Shown here: positions 6,795 to 14,213 of the stretch, in pieces
Layout of the letters: each line of letters opens with the position of its first letter
Position numbering within the stretch: the stretch's first letter is position 1
From: Sterolibacterium sp964437515
GTDB taxonomy: Bacteria; Pseudomonadota; Gammaproteobacteria; Burkholderiales; Rhodocyclaceae
NCBI GenBank assembly: GCA_964437515.1
Contig: CAYTHB010000030.1
Coordinates: 1 to 32,230 of the forward strand
DNA length: 32,230 nt
Reading direction: 5' to 3'
The notes under the pieces: model-generated
Told to the model about the DNA's origin: nothing
Database searches by the model: none
What the model saw: only the letters and a program-made list of their open reading frames with translations
Translations under genes and position numbers: made by a program

Positions 6795-8405
6795 ATGGAA
6801 ATTCAGGGATTTACGTCGATGGGTTTTTTTTCAGCCAAGTCCGAGCATCCTTTGGCGGATGCCAAAGAACTGAAGCGAACATTGGATTCGCTGACAGGAC
6901 AGGATGCCGCGACCGTGCTTGATGAGACCAGCGCTTGGCTGGAATCGCTGACGCATGTCGATGACATGAAGATCGAGCAGTGTCTGGACATCATTTTTCG
7001 TTTGGACGAGGCACTGCAAATCCATACCTTGAGACTGGGGCGTGATTATCTCGTTTCCCCCAGACCGATACGTAGTGTGGAATATCGGCTGTGGCGCTGC
7101 AATGCGTCCTACTGGAAACATCTGGTGGCGGCGTATGAGGCTTGTCTGGCGCGATTGAACTCTGGTGGTGCGTCCAACAAAAAGGTGGAGTCCTTACTTC
7201 CTTTGTTGTATATCCGCTTGATGCGCGCACTTGCCGCCAGCATCAAATGGACACAGTTTCGCTACGCACCGATGGAGCCCTCGTTCTGGTCAGGATTGGG
7301 GCGGGTGTATCTAACCGCACTGGATGCGCGGATTGAATCCAAAGCCGTCATGGTGTATCCCAATGGAGCCGAAAGTACGGTCGAGCGGGAGTATCTGAAG
7401 GCACTCATGCTTCACTCATCGTCCATCAATGGATTGATGCCTGTTGAAATCGAGATTGCCGAACGCCTGGTGGCTTATCTGGTGCCCCAGCTTGTCTTTA
7501 CCGATCAAGTGCATCCTTCCAATATCTACTGGGTTGATCCGGATAAATCTTTGCCTCCCACACGGCTGGCGCGACCGCCCGATGAAGTCACGCCGACTTT
7601 GCGTTTTTTACGTCCCGCTGCAGCACTTGAAAAAATTGCAGATATTCGGGACGGTATCGTTCAGGGAGGGGCGGTGCCTGCTGACTTGCAACTGGGAGGA
7701 CAGTACAGTCCGGAGATCGTCCTCTCGGTACTTGAACACTTGTCACTCCAATGGCAGCAGATCCCGCCGATGCGCATCCATCAGCGACACAAGGTTAAAT
7801 CCCGATTGTCGGTCATTCATGGATTTTCCTCGATTCATGATCGTCTCATGAATGAATGCGATCATGATATTTTTGCAGATACTGACAATCCGAATGAGGA
7901 AGCATGGATTGCCGAGGATGTCAGTGTGGGTGGGATGGGGGCGCAGATTCCACTGGGCGTGAATGAATGGATCGGTATCGGGGTTTTGATTGGCATACAG
8001 CCTGAAGGCGGCAATAACTGGCTCATCGGAATGATCCGTCGTTTTTGCCGAGGCGATGGCGCCGGTACCGTTGGTGTTCAGACCATCGGAAAAACCCCCT
8101 GCGCCGTAATTGCCGATGGAGGCGGGTTGCACATTCCGCTGATGTTGCTGGATAAGCCGATGTTTCCTGATGATGACGAGCGTGAGATGGTGAATGAGCC
8201 AGCTCTGGATGGGGGTGTCACGAGTATCACGGTCGATGCAGCCTTGCCTGCCAATACTTTCGAGCATTCCACTTCCTTGATGCTGAGTCTGGAAGGACGC
8301 AGGCTGCAACTGAATCCACTGTTTGTCATCGAGCGTGGGCTGGAAGAAACTGACACTGAAAGTTTCGTGATCGCCCGTTTTCATGTTGAGCTATTGAACG
8401 GGTGA
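6795..8405 (+). CDS. PilZ-like domain protein, function unknown
   Basis: The product is 536 residues and mostly unfamiliar. It has an N-terminal helical region (conserved-looking 'EHPLADAKELKRTLDSL') and a long middle region. The C-terminal third looks like PilZ: 'RHKVKSRLSVIHGF' stands where the RxxxR arm is expected and 'EDVSVGGMGAQIPL' matches the (D/N)xSxxG motif that contacts cyclic di-GMP. 'WLIGMIRRF' continues the beta-barrel pattern. The Arg arm is off-consensus, so ligand binding is uncertain. Starts are possible at GTG 6789, ATG 6795 (AGGG 5 nt upstream) and ATG 6819, which begins MGFFSAKSEHP and leaves no unusual extension. An eight-T run (6824-6831) falls just after the 6819 start. 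It is convergent with the prohibitin gene. An HD-GYP enzyme encoded at 16967 makes a c-di-GMP link reasonable but unproven. Confidence 0.7.
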   Translation: MEIQGFTSMGFFSAKSEHPLADAKELKRTLDSLTGQDAATVLDETSAWLESLTHVDDMKIEQCLDIIFRLDEALQIHTLRLGRDYLVSPRPIRSVEYRLWRCNASYWKHLVAAYEACLARLNSGGASNKKVESLLPLLYIRLMRALAASIKWTQFRYAPMEPSFWSGLGRVYLTALDARIESKAVMVYPNGAESTVEREYLKALMLHSSSINGLMPVEIEIAERLVAYLVPQLVFTDQVHPSNIYWVDPDKSLPPTRLARPPDEVTPTLRFLRPAAALEKIADIRDGIVQGGAVPADLQLGGQYSPEIVLSVLEHLSLQWQQIPPMRIHQRHKVKSRLSVIHGFSSIHDRLMNECDHDIFADTDNPNEEAWIAEDVSVGGMGAQIPLGVNEWIGIGVLIGIQPEGGNNWLIGMIRRFCRGDGAGTVGVQTIGKTPCAVIADGGGLHIPLMLLDKPMFPDDDEREMVNEPALDGGVTSITVDAALPANTFEHSTSLMLSLEGRRLQLNPLFVIERGLEETDTESFVIARFHVELLNG

Positions 8406-8414
8406 TGCAAGAAA

Positions 8415-8463
8415 AATGTGGGTACAAGTATACAAGTAGCTTTGTCGATTATTTCCCCACATT
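8415..8463. repeat. Inverted repeat enclosing a perfect 8-bp tandem repeat between convergent genes
   Basis: AATGTGGG (8415-8422) and CCCACATT (8456-8463) are exact inverted copies around a 33-bp loop. Inside the loop TACAAGTA occurs twice back to back (8423-8430, 8431-8438). The right arm lies within the last codons of the prohibitin gene. There is no U-tract, so this is at best a weak bidirectional transcription-end structure. It could equally be chance. Confidence 0.35.
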
Positions 8464-9264
8464 GATGAACGGGATGCTGCCCCCTGTTACGTTGGGTAAT
8501 ACCCCGTTCCATTTTTCGATCGCTTTACGCTGGTTTTCAATTTCACGCAGACGGATCAACTCGGCGGTGACCTGCTGTTTTTGAAGCCCCAGTGCTTCGG
8601 CTTCTGCCTTGGCGGAAGCAACCTTCTGTTCGGCTTCGACCTTGATGCGTGCCAGATCACGTTCTGCCTTGAGCTTCAACTGTTCTGCCGTTGTTTTGGC
8701 TTCGATGGCCTCATTGAAACTCTTGGAAAAATCAAAATTGACGATGGAAAATTCATCAACGGTGACGCCATGTTTTCCCAAACGTTCTGACAAGAGTGAC
8801 TTGATCTGTTCCCTGACTTCAGGGCGTTTTGAAATCAGCTCTTCGGCGGTGTATTGCGCGGTAGCTGCCTTGACTGCTTCCTGAACCGCAGGAACGATGA
8901 TGCGATCACCCACCGATTGACCCAGCTCACGAAAGACCACGGCAACCTGCTCGGGTTGGATGTGATAGTTCAACGCCACTGCGGTATGAACGGATTGCAA
9001 GTCCTTGGAGGCCGCATCACCCTGGCCTTCACCCTTCTGGATGCGAACATCCATCAAATGCATGTGTTGGATCACCGGAATCACAAAGTGGATGCCTTCG
9101 CCATATACTTCATCCGATACTTTACCAAAGGTGGTGAGTACGCCGCGTGTTCCGGGGCCGACGATGGCAAAGGGAGCCAGCCAGTAGAGAAATATCAGGA
9201 GAGCGATAAACAGAACCGTCTTGCGTCCAAAGCTGCGGGTGGTAGGAGGCGGAGTGGCAATCAT
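8449..9264 (-). CDS. Prohibitin/SPFH (band 7) family membrane protein
   Basis: The product is 271 residues. A cytoplasmic N-terminus is followed by one transmembrane segment ('TVLFIALLIFLYWLAPFAIV', about residues 16-35). A prohibitin-homology domain comes next ('VGPGTRGVLTTFGKVSDEV', 'EGIHFVIPVIQHMHLMDVR', 'VNFDFSKSFNEAIEAKTTAE'). It ends in an Ala/Glu/Lys coiled coil, as in other prohibitins. Such proteins form large ring or cage assemblies and in bacteria often associate with the FtsH protease or organise membrane microdomains. No ftsH, nfeD or hflK/C is nearby, so the partner is unknown. AAAGG before the ATG supports the start. The gene is monocistronic, converging on the PilZ-like gene and divergent from the nucleotidyltransferase cassette. 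Confidence 0.93.
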   Translation of the reverse strand: MIATPPPTTRSFGRKTVLFIALLIFLYWLAPFAIVGPGTRGVLTTFGKVSDEVYGEGIHFVIPVIQHMHLMDVRIQKGEGQGDAASKDLQSVHTAVALNYHIQPEQVAVVFRELGQSVGDRIIVPAVQEAVKAATAQYTAEELISKRPEVREQIKSLLSERLGKHGVTVDEFSIVNFDFSKSFNEAIEAKTTAEQLKLKAERDLARIKVEAEQKVASAKAEAEALGLQKQQVTAELIRLREIENQRKAIEKWNGVLPNVTGGSIPFINVGK

Positions 9265-9411
9265 GTGGCAAGCCTTTCTCGATGGCGCGGGAGTTTATTG
9301 GAGCTATTGTGTAGAGGATAATACACGGATCACTGAGTAAGATATCCGCGACATACTTGTGAAAGGCATGGATTACCCCTAATTCGATGTCACTTCTTTG
9401 TATTTTGAGAA

Positions 9412-9446
9412 GGCTCCAAAGCTGGAGTGAATGGGGAGGTGGAGCC
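9412..9446 (+). promoter_or_regulatory. Candidate alternative-hairpin RNA switch over a strong ribosome-binding site
   Basis: GGCTCCA (9412-9418) can pair in two mutually exclusive ways. Its CTCCA part pairs with TGGAG at 9423-9427 across a 4-nt loop. Alternatively the full 7-mer pairs with TGGAGCC at 9440-9446. The second pairing covers the end of the GGAGGTGG ribosome-binding site and the bases up to the ATG at 9447, which would block initiation. The first leaves the site free. This is read from base complementarity only. No folding energy was computed and the region has no recognised riboswitch class. Confidence 0.35.
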
Positions 9447-9491
9447 ATGAAAAAAGTCAATAAATTTTTATGGAAGTTCGTGAATACATAG
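9447..9491 (+). CDS. Possible 14-residue leader peptide or small protein
   Basis: An ATG preceded by GGGGAGGTGG, the best Shine-Dalgarno in this interval at ideal distance, opens a 14-codon frame (MKKVNKFLWKFVNT) ending in TAG at 9489-9491. The peptide has four Lys with V/F/L/W between them, so it would be cationic and amphipathic. It lies 35 nt upstream of the nucleotidyltransferase ATG, which lacks a ribosome-binding site of its own. The small ORF may therefore serve as a translational leader or coupling element. A membrane-active small toxin is another possibility. With so short a frame the call rests on the ribosome-binding site alone. Confidence 0.35.
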   Translation: MKKVNKFLWKFVNT

Positions 9492-9526
9492 CACGAATAA
9501 GGTGGTGCTGACGTATCATTCAATCT

Positions 9527-10021
9527 ATGGCCATGTTTGATTTGCTCAAGATGCTTTCTGATGCCAAGGTCGAGTTCGTATTGGTAGGCGGACTTGCCGT
9601 GGCCTTGCATGGCTATCAACGCCTCACGATGGATGTGGATGTCGTCTTGGCCATGGATGATGAGAATCTGCAGCGCTTTATTGCGTGCGCCAAGTCTGTC
9701 GGATTGCAACCCATCAATCCAGTGGATATCGTTTCCCTGGCAAACCCGTCGTTGCTCGACCAATGGCATCATGAAAAAAATATGCTGGCTTTCAGTTTGC
9801 GCTCATCTGAAGCCGTGGCGACGGTATTGGACGTGCTGATTCGGCCGATAGTGTCCTTCGCAGCATTGAAAAAAGATGCCAGCCTAATTGAAATTGGATC
9901 TCTGAGCATCGCCGTGGCTTCCATCGAACACTTGATTGCCATGAAGTCCTGTACCGGACGCAGCAAGGATCAGCTCGATATCGAAGAGTTGAGGAAAATA
10001 CAGGAAAAAACAAACCCATGA
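9527..10021 (+). CDS. MNT-type nucleotidyltransferase-fold protein (DUF6036/AbiEii-like)
   Basis: The product is 164 residues. The N-terminus shows the minimal nucleotidyltransferase signature: 'FVLVGGLAVALHGYQRLTMD' running into DVDVVL, with the Gly-Gly pair at 21-22 and the DxD at D36/D38. A plausible third acidic residue is D102 in 'TVLDVLIRPI'. The C-terminal 'HLIAMKSCTGRSKDQLDIEE' is characteristic of the DUF6036/AbiEii-like branch. Relatives act as antitoxins or toxins that nucleotidylate proteins or tRNA, often with a partner gene. The next ORF overlaps by ATGA. There is no Shine-Dalgarno before 9527 (or 9533), which suggests coupling to the upstream small ORF or a leaderless message starting near the TATCAT at 9514-9519. 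An exact substrate cannot be given. Confidence 0.85.
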   Translation: MAMFDLLKMLSDAKVEFVLVGGLAVALHGYQRLTMDVDVVLAMDDENLQRFIACAKSVGLQPINPVDIVSLANPSLLDQWHHEKNMLAFSLRSSEAVATVLDVLIRPIVSFAALKKDASLIEIGSLSIAVASIEHLIAMKSCTGRSKDQLDIEELRKIQEKTNP

Positions 10022-10218
10022 CAGCCGAAGAAAACTATCGTTTGCTGTGTGAAATCGAGGCTAATCGTCTCATGCTGTTACAGGCCTATCAACAGAACCC
10101 GCACCTGCTGACACACGCCGATGAGCAGATTCGACGGATATTCAATTTTGAGGTAACGGGACAAGCTTCAATGGCGAAGTGTGATGCTAATCAACCAGTA
10201 TCAAATGAGTGTCGTTAG
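10018..10218 (+). CDS. Small protein, 66 aa, partner of the nucleotidyltransferase
   Basis: The frame overlaps the nucleotidyltransferase stop by four bases (ATGA), so it is translationally coupled to it. The product begins MTAEENYRLLCEIEANRLML, a charged helical stretch, and ends in a Cys-containing tail. It contains no HEPN RxxxxH motif and no DNA-binding motif that I can recognise. Being coupled to an MNT protein, it could be the second half of a toxin-antitoxin or defence pair. Function is unknown. It ends 6 nt before the convergent SARP-type regulator gene. Confidence 0.6.
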   Translation: MTAEENYRLLCEIEANRLMLLQAYQQNPHLLTHADEQIRRIFNFEVTGQASMAKCDANQPVSNECR

Positions 10219-10224
10219 GATGAA

Positions 10225-13200
10225 TCATGGTGTTTGGTGTGATAGCTCAGGACAAATAGTCCGAATTGATTCCAGACGATTTTTCAGCACGGCTCGTTCT
10301 TGGGGGGGGAGTGATTGAATCCGGTTGAGCAGAGCGTGCCCTGCGCGCCACTCCAAAGCATAGGCTCCCTGAGAAGCAGCCAATTTCATCGCTTGTCGTA
10401 AGCAATCAAGCGATGCTTGTTGCTCTCCCAGTCGATCCAGCACTTCGCCTCGCATACGCCAGAGCTCCGGTGCAAAATAGTGATCAAGATGTTTGTCACA
10501 TACTTGCAGGGCTTCTTCTGCTTGTTTGACACAGGCTGCATTCATTTCCAACGCATGAAGTGCGCCGACATGTAGCGTACAGAAGGTGGGTTCGGTGGCG
10601 GACATCGCCATGCGTGCCATGTTCAGTGCTGCTTCGGTTTGTTTCAAGCCGTTCGATTGCCCCATGGCAGCATGAGCCCATCCTTCGACACCGGTGGCGA
10701 CAGCCAACCACAAGGCCAGATGATATCGTTGAGACAGCGCGGCCAACTCATGCGCTCGCATGGCGGCTTTTTCAGGGTCCAGCATGAAACGGTGCAGCAT
10801 CGCGGAAAAGGTGAGTGCAAACCCCAAGGTATTGACATGATGTAACTGTCGGGCTTCCTCCACGGTCTTGTCCATCAGGGCAAGTGCCGTATGGGGGCGA
10901 CCTTGTATCCAATGCACCCAGGCCAGAAAGGAGCAGGACGAGATGCGCGTATCTTCACCATAGGCGCGGATTAGTAGTGCTGGAGGCAAGGTCTGGCCAA
11001 TGTCAATCGCCTGCTGCAAATGGTGCAGGGCTTCATCATGTCTTGCCATCCAGAACAGGTTGTTTCCATACGCATAATGCACTTGCATCATGTGTTCCGG
11101 TGAGCCTGACGATGTTGCGATGCGTTCGAGTTTGTGTACAAGCTCTAGTGGATAGGCTTGAGGTGTACAGGAACGACCTCCCAGCCATAAACCCCACATG
11201 ACTTGGAATAGCGTGGGGTCATCTTCAGATGTACGGCTGAGTTCAAGGGCGCGTGTAAAACAGATTTTGGCGGATTCTGAACCGTAGCCCTGTCGTGCCA
11301 GCCAGACATTTCCCAAGGCGGATTGCAGTTGGATTTCAGTGATTTCACTGTCTGGCAGATCGTGCAACAGGGCGATGCCTGATTCAAGGTGGATGGTTGC
11401 CTCTTGGTACATGGCGTTTTCTGCGGCCAGTTGCCCGGCTTTCAACCAGGTACGAGCCGCTGTCAGTGAGTCTCCGGCCGCTGAAAGATGCTGTGCCAGA
11501 CGTTCGGGATGGTGCTCGATCAGTGAATGAAATGAAGTTTCATAAAGGTGGACGAGACGCTTGTGAATCTGTTGTTTTTCAACAGGAATCAGCGTTTCGT
11601 AAGCTGCATCTCGAAACAGGGCGTGGCGAAAATGAGTTTCTGAACCGCGACCGACGATCAGTCCCGTTGCATAGAGTTGATCCAGCAATTCTTCGAAGTT
11701 TTCATTGGGCTCATCCCACAGGGCAATTAGCAAGGCGGGATCGAAGAAACGGCCAATCACTGCGGCCTGCTGTGCCAAACGTTTGGCCTTTTCAGAGGAT
11801 TCCAGTTGTGAAGCAATCAGATTCCAGAGTGTGGCAGGTATTTCATCGGGGCGCTCTTTTTTGACGAGCTTGGCCATTTCTTCAAGATAAAGAGGTACGC
11901 CATCGGCGCGCTGCAAAATGTGTTCAAGAAACGGCGCATCCGATGCGGAAATGTTGTGGCTGATGGCGTGTACCAGTTGCAATGCCTGTTTTTTGTGGAG
12001 TGGCGATAGATCCAGAACAGGAATACCCTCAGGGAGTGCGAAATCCGGACGAACACTCATGAGCAATAGTCCCGGAGCCGTTGCCTGTGCAAGACAACGA
12101 TGCAACCATTCAAGACTGGTTGCATCTGCCCAATGTAAGTCCTCGACCACGAACATCGTGGGCGATTGCAAGGCTAAAAAAGTGAATAAATCAAATAAGG
12201 CTTGATCCAGACGTTGGCGTCGTTCCTCTTTGGGTAAGGATAATGCGGCTTCGGAGAGGGGTTGATGAAGCAATTCGGCATAGGCATCCCGATGCTTGTT
12301 TAGGTCAGGAGCGTGGAAACGAAGCCAATGATCAAGACGAGCGCTTGTCGTTTTCTTTCTTGAGTTGATGTGTGTAATGCCATTTGAATCATTCAAATGA
12401 TCTGGAGAGTTGTCTTCTGAGAGTGATTCCAGGAGGCGTTCCAGAAATTCGACGCAGGGATAAAACGGCGTACTGCTGAATTCGGGCAGGCAACGCAAGA
12501 CCCAGCATACGTTTCCAGTGTTCAGGATTTCTTCCTGGAACTGTCGAATCAGGCGAGACTTCCCCATGCCGGCTTCGGCGCGAATCAGTACGGTTTGAAT
12601 TTCACCGTGGCAGGCACGTTTCCAGCATTCGTGCAGATATTGAAGTTCCACTTTACGTCCGACGAATGGCGTGACTTGATAGTTCAAAGCATCCATGGGG
12701 TGGTTGGTCAAACGACGCGCCCGAACGATATGTCCTGAAATGTCCGAAAAGGTTTGCAAGCCATCCAGATCGAAATACCCTTCCACCTGGCGTGCCAGCA
12801 TTGGGCCTATGATGGCTTGTCCCCATTGGGCTTGTTGTGCGAGTGCAACTGCCTTTTGCGTCACTGTGCCTGTGGCATCGGGTAAGTGAAAGCGTGGGTC
12901 ATTGACCAGCCAGCCACAATACCCCCCAATTCGTATTTTTAATGAATTTGTGATGGCCGCGTGTTGTAAAAGATCCAGTGCAGCCTCGACCGCATTGCGT
13001 GCGGTTTGTTCTTGCGCATGAGGAAGACCAAAATAAGCCAGAAATCGGTTGGAATATAAGGCGACACCATAGCCGTTCAGGTTGTTCACGATGTCCATCA
13101 GATTCCCGTGATTTTCAACCAATCGGTCGATTTCCAGTTCGTCACCTTGCCACGGCACAACCTGTAATTCGCAAACCAGCACACAGACGCGCTGCCGACC

Positions 13201-14031
13201 TGCGCGAGGTCGAGTGGCCGATGTTCTTTCTGACGGCTGGGCGAGTTCTCCACGCCGAATCGACCTTGCCAGCGAGAGTGTCTTTAAGGAGGGCTCGCTG
13301 TTGTATTCATTTTTCAGGGCGATTCGGCAGAGATCGAACTGATGAAGGGCTTCTGTGATGCGTCCGGTGTGCGCCAAGGTTTGCATCAGCAGACAATGGA
13401 TGTCTTCGGCACAAGGGTCGAGCGTGAGTGCGCGTTCGAGTGTCGTAAGCGCTTGGGTATCGCGATTGAGGGTGATCTGGTGCTGCGCCAGACGGCGCAA
13501 CAATGTCGTCGCACGGTGCTTCATCGCAGTGCGTTGTATGGTGAGCCAGGCTTCAAATCCAGGCGCATCGGGCAGACTGAAGCCTTGAAGAAACTCACCG
13601 CGATAGAGGGCGAGTTGCTGCTCTATCAATGGGATGGCTTGTTCAGGTATTTCATTGTTCACAGAAATGGATGAATCCTGTTTCATGAAAGCATCGACAT
13701 CCAGCCAGCACTGATGGGAGTTCTGAAAACCGATATGTTGCTTACTCGCAACAAACCATTCGACCTCAGATGTGTCCTGCTCTGGAGATGCCAGAACCTG
13801 GCGCAAATCATGCAAGGTTCGTCGCAAATTGCCTCGTGCCGTTTCATTCTTTGGCCAGAGCAATTCCGCCAGGATAGTGCGTTCTAGCGGGGCATGTGCG
13901 GCTTCAATCATCAGGTAAGCCAGTAATGCCCGTGTTTTGTCATAACCGAGATGTTCCAACGGGCGCGCATCCAGACGAAAGCGCATATGGCCCAACAAAG
14001 ATAACTCCAACCGATGATGGGAAGATGACAT
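10225..14031 (-). CDS. SARP-type regulator: winged helix, BTAD, cyclase-like, AAA ATPase, TPR-like
   Basis: The product is a 1268-residue cytosolic regulator. Residues ~8-100 are an OmpR/SARP-like DNA-binding domain ('DKTRALLAYLMIE', 'LAELLWPKNETARGNLRRTL'). Residues ~108-260 form the BTAD helical-repeat domain ('LYRGEFLQGFSLPDAPGFEA'). Residues ~280-440 resemble a class III nucleotide-cyclase domain ('YFGLPHAQEQTARNAVEAAL') without the metal-binding aspartates, so probably a sensor or spacer. Residues ~455-790 are an AAA_16/STAND-type ATPase with Walker A AEAGMGKS (485-492; first Gly is Ala) and Walker B 'TMFVVEDLHWAD' (625-636). Residues ~840-1260 are TPR-like helical repeats. No C-terminal LuxR helix-turn-helix is present, so the N-terminal domain must contact DNA. 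It is divergent from the hybrid kinase gene, whose upstream region carries SARP-style heptamer repeats. No Shine-Dalgarno is evident. Confidence 0.92.
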   Translation of the reverse strand: MSSSHHRLELSLLGHMRFRLDARPLEHLGYDKTRALLAYLMIEAAHAPLERTILAELLWPKNETARGNLRRTLHDLRQVLASPEQDTSEVEWFVASKQHIGFQNSHQCWLDVDAFMKQDSSISVNNEIPEQAIPLIEQQLALYRGEFLQGFSLPDAPGFEAWLTIQRTAMKHRATTLLRRLAQHQITLNRDTQALTTLERALTLDPCAEDIHCLLMQTLAHTGRITEALHQFDLCRIALKNEYNSEPSLKTLSLARSIRRGELAQPSERTSATRPRAGRQRVCVLVCELQVVPWQGDELEIDRLVENHGNLMDIVNNLNGYGVALYSNRFLAYFGLPHAQEQTARNAVEAALDLLQHAAITNSLKIRIGGYCGWLVNDPRFHLPDATGTVTQKAVALAQQAQWGQAIIGPMLARQVEGYFDLDGLQTFSDISGHIVRARRLTNHPMDALNYQVTPFVGRKVELQYLHECWKRACHGEIQTVLIRAEAGMGKSRLIRQFQEEILNTGNVCWVLRCLPEFSSTPFYPCVEFLERLLESLSEDNSPDHLNDSNGITHINSRKKTTSARLDHWLRFHAPDLNKHRDAYAELLHQPLSEAALSLPKEERRQRLDQALFDLFTFLALQSPTMFVVEDLHWADATSLEWLHRCLAQATAPGLLLMSVRPDFALPEGIPVLDLSPLHKKQALQLVHAISHNISASDAPFLEHILQRADGVPLYLEEMAKLVKKERPDEIPATLWNLIASQLESSEKAKRLAQQAAVIGRFFDPALLIALWDEPNENFEELLDQLYATGLIVGRGSETHFRHALFRDAAYETLIPVEKQQIHKRLVHLYETSFHSLIEHHPERLAQHLSAAGDSLTAARTWLKAGQLAAENAMYQEATIHLESGIALLHDLPDSEITEIQLQSALGNVWLARQGYGSESAKICFTRALELSRTSEDDPTLFQVMWGLWLGGRSCTPQAYPLELVHKLERIATSSGSPEHMMQVHYAYGNNLFWMARHDEALHHLQQAIDIGQTLPPALLIRAYGEDTRISSCSFLAWVHWIQGRPHTALALMDKTVEEARQLHHVNTLGFALTFSAMLHRFMLDPEKAAMRAHELAALSQRYHLALWLAVATGVEGWAHAAMGQSNGLKQTEAALNMARMAMSATEPTFCTLHVGALHALEMNAACVKQAEEALQVCDKHLDHYFAPELWRMRGEVLDRLGEQQASLDCLRQAMKLAASQGAYALEWRAGHALLNRIQSLPPQERAVLKNRLESIRTICPELSHQTP

Positions 14032-14071
14032 GGATATGAAATTTCAATAAATGGCAAAAACGGGATTTTGT

Positions 14072-14102
14072 GAACGGTTTTCGAACGGTGGATTGCTATT
14101 AT
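14072..14102 (+). promoter_or_regulatory. Candidate SARP-type operator and -10 element ahead of the hybrid kinase gene
   Basis: GAACGGT occurs at 14072-14078 and exactly again at 14083-14089, separated by 4 bp, giving an 11-bp pitch (one helical turn). TATTAT, a -10-like hexamer, lies at 14097-14102, 7 bp after the second repeat. SARP regulators are known to bind tandem heptamers at 11-bp spacing overlapping the -35 region, close to the -10. The adjacent divergent gene encodes a BTAD regulator. No sigma70 -35 is apparent, as expected for an activator-dependent promoter. The geometry is seen directly. Binding is inference. Confidence 0.5.
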
Positions 14103-14129
14103 GATCTTACTTGCTACTCTTGTGATCAT
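14101..14129. repeat. Short inverted repeat ATGATC...GATCAT in the divergent region
   Basis: ATGATC (14101-14106) and GATCAT (14124-14129) are exact 6-bp inverted copies with a 17-bp spacer. They overlap the end of the -10-like hexamer of the candidate SARP promoter. It could be a second operator half-site pair or chance. Confidence 0.25.
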
Positions 14130-14176
14130 CGTGGATTACTGTATTTCCGTAACCTTGATGCGCCAAGGACATGAAT

Positions 14177-14196
14177 GAACCCCGGCGCGGGGGTTC
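14177..14196 (+). promoter_or_regulatory. GC-rich hairpin just before the kinase start codon
   Basis: GAACCCC (14177-14183) pairs with GGGGTTC (14190-14196) around the loop GGCGCG. It lies 17 nt upstream of the ATG at 14214. There is no following T-run, so it is not an intrinsic terminator. As RNA it would form a stable stem in the leader and could affect translation. Confidence 0.4.
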
Positions 14197-14213
14197 CACC
14201 GGATTGAGCAACA

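Noticed and set aside
7743..8384. 213-codon minus-strand open frame opposite the PilZ-like gene
   Set aside because: Antisense shadow. The plus-strand frame is full-length and has the PilZ motif.
14177..14196. GC-rich hairpin as an intrinsic terminator
   Set aside because: No T-run on either strand after the stem, and it lies upstream of a gene start rather than after a stop.
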